A stretch of 64,000 nt of DNA from positions 117,370 through 181,369 of the forward strand of contig NZ_FOSQ01000012.1 of NCBI RefSeq assembly GCF_900114315.1, in the 5' to 3' direction. This DNA comes from Falsiroseomonas stagni DSM 19981. GTDB taxonomy: Bacteria > Pseudomonadota > Alphaproteobacteria > Acetobacterales > Acetobacteraceae. Position numbers and translations under genes: made by a program. Position 1 is the first letter of the stretch; each line of letters begins with the position of its first letter. Positions 16,459 to 25,039 of the stretch are shown here, piece after piece. The notes below the pieces were generated by a model. The model was not told the origin of the DNA. It saw only the letters and a program-made list of their open reading frames with translations, and did no database searches.

Positions 16459-16527
16459 CCGGAAACTTGTCCCGGACTGTTGGAAGAATCCGTATCAGCG
16501 TGGGGCGCGTGGGACAACAACTTCCGG
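16459..16527. promoter_or_regulatory. Imperfect inverted repeat upstream of the hydroxylase/sox cluster
   Basis: The 129-base gap before the 2Fe-2S subunit gene should hold the cluster promoter. Within it CCGGAAACTTGTCC (16459-16472) is matched in inverted orientation by GGACAACAACTTCCGG (16512-16527), with a two-base length difference in the arms, about 40 bases apart. A sulfur- or substrate-responsive regulator could bind such a pair, but no regulator gene is present in the cluster and the match is imperfect. I see no convincing -35/-10 pair by eye. Confidence 0.25.
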
Positions 16528-16565
16528 CTGTGGGCGGGTTGGATGGGACGAAAGTTTCGTTTCCG

Positions 16566-17906
16566 TCAGAAGGGCACCGCCAGCGCCGCCTCCGCATAGC
16601 CAACGCGGCGAGCGGGGGAGAGGCTGTAGCGCCCGGCGGCGCGTTCCAGCGCCAGGCGGACATCATCGGTGCTGCCGGCCTTCATCGCGGCGCTGACGAA
16701 AAGCTGTTCCAGCACATCCTGCTGCGCATGGCTGCCGCCGAGGCGGTGGAGCGAGCCCAGCGCCGGGCGCAACACCGCCACCGCCTCCGCGAAGCGGCCC
16801 CTGGCGTGGTGCAGCACGGCCTGGCAGGCGGGCAGCGCGGCGTCGCGCAGGATGGCGGCGTGGTGGGTGTTCGCACGACCCGCTTCGGCCAGCGCGTCCA
16901 GCAGGCGGCCGGCGGCGGCGTCACGGCCGGTGGCGACCAGCGCCATCATCCAATGCGGCTGGGTGAAGGCGGACAGCGTGTCGCCGATCCGCGCCTCCGC
17001 CTTCTCCGCCAGTTCCGTCCATCGATCGCCGGGATCGAGGCCGCGCAGCCCCAGCCGGAACAGGATGGAGGCCGCGTTCTGCATGTCGATATAGAGGTCG
17101 GGCTGGGCCTGCGTGACCTTGCTGCCGAGGTCGCGGAAGCGCGTGTCGTAGAGGTCCAGCACCGCGCCGAATTCCCGGCGCTCCATGTGGAACATCGCCT
17201 GGTGCCACCAGAGATGGTGCATCAGATTGTTGCCGCCATCCCAATGCGGTTCCAGCGTGCGGATCCAGTCCAGGCCCTCCGTCCTGCGGCCCTGCATCTC
17301 CAGGACGTGGGCCACGCCATGCGCGGCCCAGAGGTCCGCCTGGTCCAGCGCCACGGCCTGGCGGCCGGCCTGTTCGGCGATGAGGTAGTCGCCGGTTTCC
17401 TCATGCGCGAAGCAGCGGCAGGCCAGCACGCTGCCGAAATTGGGGATGGCATCGGACCAGCGGGGCAGGATGCGCTCCACCGCCGCCAGCATCCGCCCGG
17501 GCTCCCCCATCCAGAAGGCGGAGAAATGATGCAGGCGGAAGGCGAGCAGGTCATGCGGATGCTCCGCGATGATCTGCTCCCACACGGAAAGCGCGCCGTC
17601 GGGCCGGCCTTCCGCCCATTCGCGCAGCGCCGCCATATGGGCGCGTTCGCGGGGGTTGGCGGGCAGGGCCTCGGCGGTGGCGAGGGAGGCCAGCGCGCGC
17701 GGGACGGTGCCGCGGTCATAGGCCATCATCGCGAAATAGCCGGCCATCACCTGGCCGAGCGGCGCCGTGGGATCGGCGGTCCGGAACGCCTTCAGCCGCA
17801 GCCCCGCATCGAAGCGGTACTTGAGAAATCCGTCGATGACGTGGTCGAAGGCGCGGGCGGCGTCTTCCGAGGCGACGGTGATCGCCTGGCCCTGGGCGTC
17901 CTGCAT
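16566..17906 (-). CDS. Tetratricopeptide-repeat protein (TTC38-like)
   Basis: This 446-residue soluble protein has no leader and consists of helical-pair repeats. Examples are ERAHMAALREWAEGRPDGAL, DLWAAHGVAHVLEMQGR and HHLWWHQAMFHMERREFGAVL, which resemble the TTC38 (tetratricopeptide repeat domain 38) family. The HH.WWH.A segment near residue 245 is the family's most recognisable part. Biochemical function in bacteria is unknown; it probably binds a protein or peptide partner. It reads in the same direction as the molybdenum hydroxylase/sox cluster but is separated from it by 129 bases, so co-transcription is uncertain. Confidence 0.85.
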   Translation of the reverse strand: MQDAQGQAITVASEDAARAFDHVIDGFLKYRFDAGLRLKAFRTADPTAPLGQVMAGYFAMMAYDRGTVPRALASLATAEALPANPRERAHMAALREWAEGRPDGALSVWEQIIAEHPHDLLAFRLHHFSAFWMGEPGRMLAAVERILPRWSDAIPNFGSVLACRCFAHEETGDYLIAEQAGRQAVALDQADLWAAHGVAHVLEMQGRRTEGLDWIRTLEPHWDGGNNLMHHLWWHQAMFHMERREFGAVLDLYDTRFRDLGSKVTQAQPDLYIDMQNAASILFRLGLRGLDPGDRWTELAEKAEARIGDTLSAFTQPHWMMALVATGRDAAAGRLLDALAEAGRANTHHAAILRDAALPACQAVLHHARGRFAEAVAVLRPALGSLHRLGGSHAQQDVLEQLFVSAAMKAGSTDDVRLALERAAGRYSLSPARRVGYAEAALAVPF

Positions 17907-17947
17907 GATGGTGCTCCCTCGCTTCGGGGGTGAGCCTAGCCCTTGTG

Positions 17948-18640
17948 TCAGAAGGTCTCCACCCAGGGGCGAAGCTCGATCTCCGCGGACCAGGCGCTGC
18001 GGTTCTGGCGGATGGCGGCGAAGGCGGCTTCCGCGATCGCATCGGGGTCGATCAGCGTGTTGTCACCCGGGTCGGGGCGGCGTTCGCTGCGGATGCCGCC
18101 ATCGACGACGATGTGCACGACATGCACGCCCTGCGGGTGCAACTCCCGCGCCAGCGCCTGCCCCAGCCCGCGCAGCGCGAATTTGCCCATCGCGAAGGGG
18201 GCGGATTGACGAAAACCCTTCACGCCGGCGGAGGCGCCGGTGAGGAGGATGGTGCCGCTGCCGCGCTTCAGCATGTGGCGCGCGGCCTGCTGCGCGACGA
18301 GGAAGGCGCCGAAGGCACAAACCTCGATCGTGCGGCGGACATCCTCCGGGTCAAGGTCGATGGTCGGGCCGCGGACGCGAAAGCTGGCGTTGTAGAGGAC
18401 GACCTCCGCCTCGGCGGCCTCCGGCTGCTGGAACAGGGCGGCGACCTGCGCGGGGTCGCTGGCATCGCATTGGTGGAGCGTCGCGCCGGTCTCGGCGGCC
18501 AGGGCCGCGAGCTTGTCCGTGTTCCGGGCGGCCAGCGCCACGCGGTAGCCCTCCATCGCCAGTCTGCGGGCGAGGCTGGCGGAGAAGCCGGGGCCGGTGC
18601 CGACGATCAACGCGCGGGGGGGCGCATGGGGCGAAGCCAT
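17948..18640 (-). CDS. Short-chain dehydrogenase/reductase family protein with Phe in place of the catalytic Tyr
   Basis: The 230-residue Rossmann-fold protein begins with a nucleotide-binding loop GTGPGFSASLA (residues 14-24), a variation on TGxxxGxG, and has the NAS segment LYNASFRV. LLTGASAGVKG carries the expected serine. The YxxxK active-site motif reads FAMGK, so the tyrosine is a phenylalanine while the lysine is kept. Related SDRs with this substitution occur widely in proteobacteria, so it is a subfamily trait rather than damage, but classical carbonyl reduction should be impaired. It lies 12 bases downstream of the YnfA-like gene and is probably co-transcribed with it. Confidence 0.85.
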   Translation of the reverse strand: MASPHAPPRALIVGTGPGFSASLARRLAMEGYRVALAARNTDKLAALAAETGATLHQCDASDPAQVAALFQQPEAAEAEVVLYNASFRVRGPTIDLDPEDVRRTIEVCAFGAFLVAQQAARHMLKRGSGTILLTGASAGVKGFRQSAPFAMGKFALRGLGQALARELHPQGVHVVHIVVDGGIRSERRPDPGDNTLIDPDAIAEAAFAAIRQNRSAWSAEIELRPWVETF

Positions 18641-18652
18641 GGGGCGTGTTCC

Positions 18653-19018
18653 TCAGCCGGTGGGGCGCGGCGCCAGCAGGATGAGCGCCGCCCCGGCGAG
18701 GCACAAGGCGAGGCCCATCAGGTCCCAGCGATCCGGCCGGGCGCCCTCCATTGCCCACATCCAGCCGAGCGAGGCCGCGATGTAGATGCCGCCATAGGCG
18801 GCGAAGGCGCGGCCGGCGAAGGCCGCGTCGATGCGCGTCAGCAGGAAGGCGAACAGCGCCAGGCACAGCAGCCCCGGCAGCAGCCACCAGGCGCTGCGCC
18901 CGTCCCGCAGCACCGCCCAGGCGGCGAAGCAGCCCGCGATCTCCGCGACCGCCGCCAGGGCGTAGAGCGCGATCGCGTTCAGTCGATGGTCTCCATGAGA
19001 CCGCACAAGGTGGAACAC
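18653..19018 (-). CDS. YnfA/UPF0060 family small membrane protein
   Basis: The protein is 121 residues from a GTG at 19018, with four hydrophobic helices ([54 protein letters not shown] and [16 protein letters not shown]). This matches UPF0060/YnfA, a distant relative of small multidrug resistance exporters. The family usually has about 108 residues, so a later start is likely: another GTG at 19006, or the CTG at 18982 that touches the preceding stop. The gene overlaps the 3' end of the M20 peptidase gene by up to 40 bases depending on the start. Transport function is only inferred. Confidence 0.8.
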   Translation of the reverse strand: MFHLVRSHGDHRLNAIALYALAAVAEIAGCFAAWAVLRDGRSAWWLLPGLLCLALFAFLLTRIDAAFAGRAFAAYGGIYIAASLGWMWAMEGARPDRWDLMGLALCLAGAALILLAPRPTG

Positions 19019-20106
19019 CGCGCCGCCAAATCGCGCCAGATGATGTGCTCATGCGGCGCATGGGCGCCCGCGCCGGTGCAGCCCAGCCCGTCCAGTGTCG
19101 GGATGCCGAGTGCGGCGGTGAAATTGCCGTCCGATCCGCCGCCGCGATGCTGCGTCGGCAGCGCGTAGCCGTGCTGCTGCGCGAAGGCGGCGGCGCGGTT
19201 GTAGAGTTCGACGATGGACGGCGTCTCCGCGAAGGGCGGGCGGTTCATGCCGCCGGTGACGGTCACGGTGATGCCGTCGCTCTCCCCGGCCAGGCCCAGG
19301 ATCATCGCCTCCATCCGCTCGCCCTCCGCAATGGTGGGGACACGGAGATCGACCTCGCAGCCGGCCTCGGGCGGGATGACGTTGGGGCGGGTGCCGCCGA
19401 AGATCGGCGCGACATTGGTGGTGATGCCGGCGTCGAGGTCCGTCATGCCATGGATCTTCAGGATCAGCCGCGCCAGCGCCACCACGGCGCTGCGGCCATC
19501 GGCCCAGTTGCCGCCGGCATGGGCGGAGACGCCGCGCACATCGATGACGAAGCGGCCGACACCCTTGCGCGCCGTCACGCAGGCGCCGCCGGCCCCGGCG
19601 GGTTCGGGGATCAGCACGGCGCGGGCGCCGCGGGCGGCCTGCTCGATGGGCTCGCGGCTGGTCGGGCTGCCGACCTCCTCATCGGGCGTCAGCAGCAGGG
19701 TGATGGGGCGCTTCGTCGCGGTCTTCTGGCGCAGGATCTCCCGCACGGAATGGAAGGCCATGAAGGACCCCGCCTTCATGTCGTAGATGCCGGGGCCATA
19801 GGCACGGTCGCCATCGATCCGGAAGGGCATGGGCCCCGCCAGCGTGCCGTGGTCCCAGACGGTGTCGAGGTGCCCGGCCACGACGATCGGCGCGCCGGTG
19901 CCGGGGGTGTGGCAGATCAGCGTGTCGCCATAGCCGTCCCGGCCGGGGATGCGGGTGATGCAGCCGCCCACAGCGCGCAGATCGGCCTCGCAGCGATCCA
20001 TCAGCCCGTTCACGGCGACGGCGTCGGTGGTCGGCGTCTCATGCTCCACCCAGCCGCGCAGTTCCTCGAGCAATTGTTCCGCGGTGCCAAGCTGGGTCTG
20101 GGGCAT
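18979..20106 (-). CDS. M20 family metallopeptidase (glutamate carboxypeptidase-like)
   Basis: This 375-residue di-zinc hydrolase has the expected metal ligands and catalytic residues: GHLDTVWD near residue 80, [10 protein letters not shown] near 107, PDEEVGS near 139 with the catalytic Glu pair, and IPEPAG near 166. HAPHEH near the C-terminus gives the last histidine. The dimerisation/lid domain is in between ([18 protein letters not shown]). Carboxypeptidase G2-type enzymes of this group cleave C-terminal glutamate or deacylate amino acids. The start ATG at 20106 is chosen because the open frame beyond it (to 20442) runs antisense over the MaoC gene. It is divergent from the MaoC gene across 117 bases. 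Confidence 0.92.
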   Translation of the reverse strand: MPQTQLGTAEQLLEELRGWVEHETPTTDAVAVNGLMDRCEADLRAVGGCITRIPGRDGYGDTLICHTPGTGAPIVVAGHLDTVWDHGTLAGPMPFRIDGDRAYGPGIYDMKAGSFMAFHSVREILRQKTATKRPITLLLTPDEEVGSPTSREPIEQAARGARAVLIPEPAGAGGACVTARKGVGRFVIDVRGVSAHAGGNWADGRSAVVALARLILKIHGMTDLDAGITTNVAPIFGGTRPNVIPPEAGCEVDLRVPTIAEGERMEAMILGLAGESDGITVTVTGGMNRPPFAETPSIVELYNRAAAFAQQHGYALPTQHRGGGSDGNFTAALGIPTLDGLGCTGAGAHAPHEHIIWRDLAARCSTLCGLMETID

Positions 20107-20223
20107 GGGGTGAGTGTCCTTTCCTCGGGCGGGGTTTCTCGCAAGCAGGCGGGGGGTTGTCCATGCTTGCCGCCCCCCGATCCCAGGGGTAACGGGAGTG
20201 CGGTGCAGCAGGGAACCGCGCGG

Positions 20224-20658
20224 ATGGAGGCAGGCTGCTTCTTCGAGGATCTGGCCATCGGCCAGAAGGCCAGCTTCGGCAAGACGATCACGGAAGCCGA
20301 CATCGTGCTGTTCGCCGCGGTGACGGGGGATACCAACCCCATGCACCTCGATGCCGAATATGCGAAGACCACCGTGTTCGGCGAACGCATCGCGCATGGG
20401 ATGCTGGCGGCGGGGCTCATCACCAAGGTGATGGGGACGCAATTGCCGGGACCGGGCACCATCTACATGTCACAATCATTGCGCTTCCGCGCCCCCGTGC
20501 GGATCGGCGACACCGTCACCGCCATCGTGGAGATCACCGCCCTGAACGCCGAGAAGCATCGCGCGACGCTGCGCACCGTCTGCCTGGTGAAGGGCGCCCC
20601 GGTCCTGGAGGGCGAGGCGATCGTCCTCGTGCCGACCCGGCAGGGAGCCTCCGCATGA
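20224..20658 (+). CDS. MaoC-type (R)-enoyl-CoA hydratase, hot-dog fold
   Basis: This 144-residue protein has the hydratase-2 signature FAAVTGDTNPMHLD (residues 31-44), whose Asp and His are the catalytic dyad of (R)-specific enoyl-CoA hydratases such as PhaJ. It is followed by GERIAHGMLAAGLI and a second half PVRIGDTVTAIVEI. Products feed polyhydroxyalkanoate synthesis or beta-oxidation. Two starts are possible: the ATG at 20224 (used here) or a GTG at 20203 with a better-placed GGGAG, which would add seven residues. The stop overlaps the next gene's ATG by 4 bases. Confidence 0.9.
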   Translation: MEAGCFFEDLAIGQKASFGKTITEADIVLFAAVTGDTNPMHLDAEYAKTTVFGERIAHGMLAAGLITKVMGTQLPGPGTIYMSQSLRFRAPVRIGDTVTAIVEITALNAEKHRATLRTVCLVKGAPVLEGEAIVLVPTRQGASA

Positions 20659-21251
20659 GCGGGTCCTTCAAGCGCGTCTGCGTCTTCTGCGGCTCCATGC
20701 CCGGGGCGCGGCCTTCCTACGCGGAATCGGCGCGGGAATTGGGGCGGGTTGTCGCGCAGCGCGGGCTCGGCCTGGTCTATGGCGGCGGCGCGGTGGGCCT
20801 CATGGGCATCGCCGCCGATGCCGCCCTGCAGGCGGGGGCGGAGGTGATCGGCGTGATCCCGCATGGCCTGCTGAAGCGGGAGGTCGGCCATGGCGGCGGC
20901 GTGGCGATGCATGTCGTGGACACCATGCATGAACGCAAGGCGATGATGGCCGAGTTGTCGGATGGCTTCATCGTCCTGCCCGGCGGCTTCGGCACGCTGG
21001 AGGAAGCGGTGGAGGCGCTGACCTGGGCGCAGCTCGGCATCCAGGCCAAGGGCGTGGTGTTCCTCGACATCGACGGCTTCTGGCAGCCCTTCCTCAGGAC
21101 GCTCGACTTCATGCAGGAGGAAGGCTTCGTCCGCCCCGGGCAGCGACCCCTGGCGATGCAGGCGACAACGGTGGAGGAGGCGCTGGACAAGCTGGCCGCC
21201 TTCCGCCCGCCGCCGGAGGTCCAGCCCTGGCTGCGGCCGGACCAGGCGTGA
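20655..21251 (+). CDS. LOG family protein (cytokinin-activating phosphoribohydrolase type)
   Basis: This 198-residue Rossmann-like protein has the LOG signature PGGFGTLEE near residue 113 and an N-terminal VCVFCGSMPGARPSY, both typical of TIGR00730 proteins. Plant and some bacterial members release free cytokinin bases from nucleotide forms; others hydrolyse AMP-like nucleotides to ribose 5-phosphate. It overlaps the MaoC gene upstream and ribF downstream, each by 4 bases, so the three are probably one transcript, although no shared pathway is obvious. Confidence 0.92.
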   Translation: MSGSFKRVCVFCGSMPGARPSYAESARELGRVVAQRGLGLVYGGGAVGLMGIAADAALQAGAEVIGVIPHGLLKREVGHGGGVAMHVVDTMHERKAMMAELSDGFIVLPGGFGTLEEAVEALTWAQLGIQAKGVVFLDIDGFWQPFLRTLDFMQEEGFVRPGQRPLAMQATTVEEALDKLAAFRPPPEVQPWLRPDQA

Positions 21252-22186
21252 CACCAGGCATGACCATCATCATGGATTGGCACGGCGTGCCGCAGGCGGC
21301 GCGCGGCGCCACCGTGGCACTCGGCAATTTCGATGGCGTGCATCTCGGCCATGCCGCCGTGCTGCGCGCCGCCCATGGGGCGCGGCCGGAATTGCCCCTG
21401 GCGGCGCTGAGCTTCGAGCCGCATCCGCGGGAGCATTTCCGCCCCGACGACCCGCCCTTCCGCCTGACCGGCCTCCCGGCCAAGGCGGAGGCGCTGTCGG
21501 CGCTCGGCGCCCGGACCGTCTTCGCCATCCCCTTCGGTGCCACGCTGGCCGCCATGTCCGCGGAAGCCTTCGTGGAGGAGGTGCTGCACCAGGGCATCGG
21601 CGCCCGGCACCTGGCCTGCGGCGCCGATTTCGCCTTCGGCCATCGCCGCGGCGGCGATGCCGCCTTCCTGGCGCGAGAGGCCGAGCGCCGTGGCATCGGG
21701 CTGACCGTTGTGCCGGCTGTCGCCGATGCGGCCGGCCCCATCTCCTCCACCCGCATCCGCCGCGTGCTTCAGGATGGCTATCCCGAACTGGCCGCCGCCA
21801 TGCTGGGGCGGGACTGGGAATTGCGGGGCGAGGTCTTCCACGGCGACAAGCTCGGCCGCGAACTCGGCTGGCCCACGGCGAACATCCTGCTGGGCCGGCA
21901 GCTGGAACCGGCGCGAGGGGTCTATGCCGTCACGGTGCGGCTGGCCGATGGCAGGGTCGTGCCCGGCGTCGCCAATGTGGGCCGCCGGCCGACGCTTGGC
22001 GGCGATCCGGTGACGCGGCTGGAAGTGCACCTGTTCGACTTCGCGGGCGACCTCTACGGGCAGGAGATCGGCGTGCGCATCCGCGCCTTCCTGCGGGCGG
22101 ATGCGAAGTTCGATGGGCTCCAGGCACTGAAGGACGCGATCGCGGCGGATGCGCTGAACGCCCGCCGGGTGCTGGGCGTCAGCTGA
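21248..22186 (+). CDS. ribF: Bifunctional riboflavin kinase / FAD synthetase
   Basis: RibF phosphorylates riboflavin to FMN and adenylates FMN to FAD. The 312-residue protein has the adenylyltransferase loop LGNFDGVHLGHAAVL near residue 27, with GN and HxGH motifs, then ISSTRIRRVL. The C-terminal kinase domain contains GRELGWPTANI near residue 203 and a final LKDAI helix. Translation can start at the GTG at 21248, which overlaps the preceding stop by 4 bases, or at an ATG four codons later; the difference does not affect domains. The gene ends 8 bases inside the convergent zinc-ribbon gene. Confidence 0.95.
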   Translation: MTPGMTIIMDWHGVPQAARGATVALGNFDGVHLGHAAVLRAAHGARPELPLAALSFEPHPREHFRPDDPPFRLTGLPAKAEALSALGARTVFAIPFGATLAAMSAEAFVEEVLHQGIGARHLACGADFAFGHRRGGDAAFLAREAERRGIGLTVVPAVADAAGPISSTRIRRVLQDGYPELAAAMLGRDWELRGEVFHGDKLGRELGWPTANILLGRQLEPARGVYAVTVRLADGRVVPGVANVGRRPTLGGDPVTRLEVHLFDFAGDLYGQEIGVRIRAFLRADAKFDGLQALKDAIAADALNARRVLGVS

Positions 22187-22610
22187 GGCCCAGCGCCTGG
22201 TAGAGGCGGGCGGAGGCGGGCCAGGCGTCCATGATCTCCCCCCGGAAGGTGACGCCGGCATAGAGGCCGACGCCCACCACCACCACCGTCATGATCCACC
22301 CCGCCAGCGCCATGCGATCCGGCGGGCTGGCCGGCGCATCGCTGAGCCGCTGCAGGGGCGGGTCGATGGGGTTGGATTGCCGGGGGCCGCGGGAAGGTGG
22401 CGGCCGGTCGGGCGGCGAATCCTCGGGCGGGGGCTGGTCGGGCGCCGCCGCCGGCGAGGGCCCGGGCACCGCGGGGGCGCCCGGGGGGGACGGCAACGCG
22501 GCCTCGAACTGGTGGGAACAGCGGGCGCAGCGCAGCATCCGGGGCCCGGCGGCCAGGGCGGCGTCGGGCACCTCGTATTCGGCGGCGCAGCTGGGGCAGG
22601 CGATTCGCAT
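22179..22610 (-). CDS. MJ0042-type zinc-ribbon single-pass membrane protein
   Basis: This 143-residue protein begins with a four-cysteine zinc ribbon (MRIACPSCAAEYEVPDAAL, then CARC), the MJ0042/zinc_ribbon_5 domain common in alphaproteobacteria. A proline-rich linker (residues 40-95) and one membrane helix (LAGWIMTVVVVGVGLYAGVT) follow. Proteins of this type often lie next to ftsE-ftsX in this class, as here, where ftsE begins 131 bases away in the divergent direction. Function is unknown. Its 3' end overlaps that of ribF on the other strand. Confidence 0.85.
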   Translation of the reverse strand: MRIACPSCAAEYEVPDAALAAGPRMLRCARCSHQFEAALPSPPGAPAVPGPSPAAAPDQPPPEDSPPDRPPPSRGPRQSNPIDPPLQRLSDAPASPPDRMALAGWIMTVVVVGVGLYAGVTFRGEIMDAWPASARLYQALGLS

Positions 22611-22740
22611 CGGTGCGACAGAGTGACGGTGGATGGGCCGCTTCGTCCAGCGGCCGCGCGGCGCCGCGCGCTACACCGCGGCGTGAAGCGGCCGCGGATC
22701 ATCATTTGGCGCCGCCGCCCGCGCATGGCAGACATCCCCC

Positions 22741-23580
22741 ATGGTTCGCTTCGAGGCCGTGGGCCTTCGCTATCCCGGCGGCGGCCCGCATACCGGATCC
22801 TGGGGACCGGAGGCGCTGGTCGACGTCACCTTCGCCCTGCCCCCGGGGTCCTTCACCTGGCTGCTCGGCCCCTCCGGGGCGGGCAAATCCTCCGTGCTGC
22901 GCCTGATGCACCTGGCGCTGCGGCCCACGAGAGGCGAGGTGGAGGTGCTGGGGCTGCGCTCCTCCCGCGCGCCGCGGGCGGCGCTGGCCCCCGTGCGCCG
23001 GCGGATCGGCGTGGTGTTCCAGGATTTCCGGCTGCTGCCCTACCTCTCCGCCTTCGACAACGTGGCCCTGCCGCTGCGCCTGGCCGGACGGCCGGAAGCG
23101 TCGCTGCGCGCCGATGTGAACGAGATCCTGAAATGGGTCGGGCTGGACGGGAAGGCGGCGAGCCTGCCGCCGGAATTGTCGGGCGGCGAGCAGCAGCGCG
23201 TCGCCATCGCCCGCGCCGTGGTCCACCGCCCGGCGCTTCTGGTGGCGGATGAGCCGACGGGCAACCTCGACAACCGCCAGGCGCGGCGCCTGCTGGCCCT
23301 GCTGCGGGAGATGAACCGGATGGGCGCCACGGTGGTGGTGGCCACGCATGACGAGGATCTGGTCGCGCGCTTCCCGGCGCCCGCGCTGGTGCTGCGCGAC
23401 GGGCGGCTGCACGACCCCGATGGCGCGCGCGGCATCGGCGCGGACCTGACGGTGGACCGATTCGCGCCGCATCCCGACGCGGCGGAGGCGGACGACCTGG
23501 CCCCGGAACCCCCGCCCCCCACGGCACCACCCCGGCGGGACCCCGACCTTGGCGACCGTCGGAGTCCCGACCTTGGCTAG
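22741..23580 (+). CDS. ftsE: Cell-division ATP-binding protein FtsE with extended C-terminal tail
   Basis: FtsE is the ATPase of the FtsEX complex, which controls peptidoglycan hydrolases at the division septum. Walker A GPSGAGKSS is near residue 43, the signature LSGGEQQRVAIARA near 145, and Walker B LLVADEPTGNLD near 168. The ATPase core ends near residue 225. About 50 further residues follow, rich in Asp, Pro and Ala (EPPPPTAPPRRDPDLGDRRSPDLG), which ordinary FtsE proteins lack. The tail ends in a 12-base direct repeat (23542-23553 and 23566-23577) that also supplies the alternative TTG starts for ftsX. Confidence 0.93.
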   Translation: MVRFEAVGLRYPGGGPHTGSWGPEALVDVTFALPPGSFTWLLGPSGAGKSSVLRLMHLALRPTRGEVEVLGLRSSRAPRAALAPVRRRIGVVFQDFRLLPYLSAFDNVALPLRLAGRPEASLRADVNEILKWVGLDGKAASLPPELSGGEQQRVAIARAVVHRPALLVADEPTGNLDNRQARRLLALLREMNRMGATVVVATHDEDLVARFPAPALVLRDGRLHDPDGARGIGADLTVDRFAPHPDAAEADDLAPEPPPPTAPPRRDPDLGDRRSPDLG

Positions 23581-24436
23581 GCGGCGCCATTCGCGCGATC
23601 CGCTCGGCCTGCGCAGGGCGCTGTCGGGGCTGCTGCTGCCGGGGCTCGTGGCCGCCATGGCGCTGCTGGCCGCCCTGGCGCTGGCCGGCGCGCAGGGCGC
23701 GGCGGCGCTGGCGGAACGCTGGCAGCGCGGCGCCGCGGCGGCGGTGACGGTGCAGATCCCCGATGCCGATGCGGCGCGCGTGCAGCGCGCGCTCGTCACG
23801 CTCCGCGCCATGCCGGAAGTGGCGGATGCGCAGGCGATGGACCCGCAGAGGCTGGCCGCACTGCTGCGCCCCTGGCTCGGGGCCGCGCCCTCCATCCCCG
23901 TGCCGGGGGTGATCGAGTTGCGGCTGCGGGATTCGCGGGTGGACCCGGTGCTGATCGGCGACCGGCTGGCGCAGGCGGTGCCGGGCGCGCTGGTGGAGGC
24001 GCATGGCCTCTGGGTGCAGCGTCTGGCGGCGCTGGCGCGCAGCCTGCAGGCGCTGGCGCTGGTGGTGCTGGTGCTGGTCGGGCTGGTGGCGGCGGCCGTG
24101 GTGGCCGTGGCGACGCGGGCCGGGCTGGCGGCGCGCCGCGATGCGATCGAGGTGCTGCACGGCCTGGGCGCGCGGGATGGCGACATCGCAGGGCGCTTCG
24201 CCCGGCGAGTCGGGCTGCTGGCGGCGGGTGGCGCGGTGGTCGGCACCGCCGCCGCCGTGCCGGCGCTGGCACTGCTGATCGACCTGGCCGGCCCCTGGCT
24301 TGGCAGCGCGGGCGCCATGGACAGCCTGACGGGGCTGCCCTGGCCCGGGCTGGTGGCGCTGCCGCCGGTGGCCTTCCTGGTGGGCTGGGCCACCGCGCAG
24401 GCGACGGTGCGCCGCTGGCTGCACCGGCTGCCCTGA
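23549..24436 (+). CDS. ftsX: Cell-division permease-like protein FtsX
   Basis: The product is up to 295 residues, with one membrane helix near residues 30-50, a periplasmic domain, and three more helices (QALALVVLVLVGLVAAAVVA; LLAAGGAVVGTAAAVPALALL; LVALPPVAFLVGW). This is the FtsX/MacB topology, and SLQALALVV with the following ATRAGLAARRDAIEVLHGLGA is the typical cytoplasmic coupling part. There is no ATG: a TTG at 23549 or a second TTG at 23573, which overlaps the ftsE stop, must start it. It forms the FtsEX complex with the preceding gene. The start is uncertain by eight codons. Confidence 0.9.
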   Translation: MATVGVPTLARRRHSRDPLGLRRALSGLLLPGLVAAMALLAALALAGAQGAAALAERWQRGAAAAVTVQIPDADAARVQRALVTLRAMPEVADAQAMDPQRLAALLRPWLGAAPSIPVPGVIELRLRDSRVDPVLIGDRLAQAVPGALVEAHGLWVQRLAALARSLQALALVVLVLVGLVAAAVVAVATRAGLAARRDAIEVLHGLGARDGDIAGRFARRVGLLAAGGAVVGTAAAVPALALLIDLAGPWLGSAGAMDSLTGLPWPGLVALPPVAFLVGWATAQATVRRWLHRLP

Positions 24437-24442
24437 CCGATC

Positions 24443-25039
24443 ATGCGACGGTTGCTGATCGCCTTCGGCCTCGCGGGGCTACTGGCCCTGGCGGTGGGGT
24501 CGGGCTTCGCCGCCTTCCTCGCCATGGCCCGGGGCGTGGCGGACGCGGAAGCCCCCCCGGCAGAGGCGATCGTGGTGCTGACCGGGGGCGCGGAACGGGT
24601 GGAGACGGCGCTGCGGCTGCTGGAGGCGGGGGCCGCGCCGATCCTGCTGGTCTCCGGCGCCCATGCCACGCTGACGGTGCCGGAACTTGCCCGCGTGCAT
24701 GGCCGCCCGGCCGGTAGCCTGGCGGGGCGGGTGGTGCTGGGCCACGCGGCGGCGACCACCATCGGCAATGCCGCCGAAGCCGCGGCCTTCGCGGAGGCGC
24801 GGGGGATCCGGTCCATCCGCCTGGTGACGGCGCATTACCACATGCCCCGCGCCCTGCTGGAATTCCGCCGCGCCCTGCCCGGTGTGGCCCTGCAGCCGCA
24901 CCCCGTCCGGCCGTCCTCCTTCGCCAACCTGCCCCGCGGGCGGCGATGGGCCCTGCTGTTCGGCGAGTTTGTGAAGTATGGGACGGCAGCCGCCGGCCTC
25001 ACCCGCTACCTGCCGGCCAGGGAGTCCGCCCGTCGATGA
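24443..25039 (+). CDS. YdcF/DUF218-type membrane-anchored protein (ElyC/SanA-like)
   Basis: This 198-residue protein has an N-terminal membrane anchor (LLIAFGLAGLLALAVGSGFAAFLAMA) followed by the DUF218 domain. Visible motifs are AIVVLTGGAERVETALRLLEAG, ILLVSGAHA, TIGNAAEAAAFAEARGIRSI and LVTAHYHMPRALLEFRRALP. In other bacteria such proteins (ElyC, SanA) influence envelope biogenesis and peptidoglycan or enterobacterial common antigen balance. It sits 6 bases after ftsX and overlaps plsC by 4 bases, so envelope genes are clustered. Exact role is unknown. Confidence 0.88.
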   Translation: MRRLLIAFGLAGLLALAVGSGFAAFLAMARGVADAEAPPAEAIVVLTGGAERVETALRLLEAGAAPILLVSGAHATLTVPELARVHGRPAGSLAGRVVLGHAAATTIGNAAEAAAFAEARGIRSIRLVTAHYHMPRALLEFRRALPGVALQPHPVRPSSFANLPRGRRWALLFGEFVKYGTAAAGLTRYLPARESARR

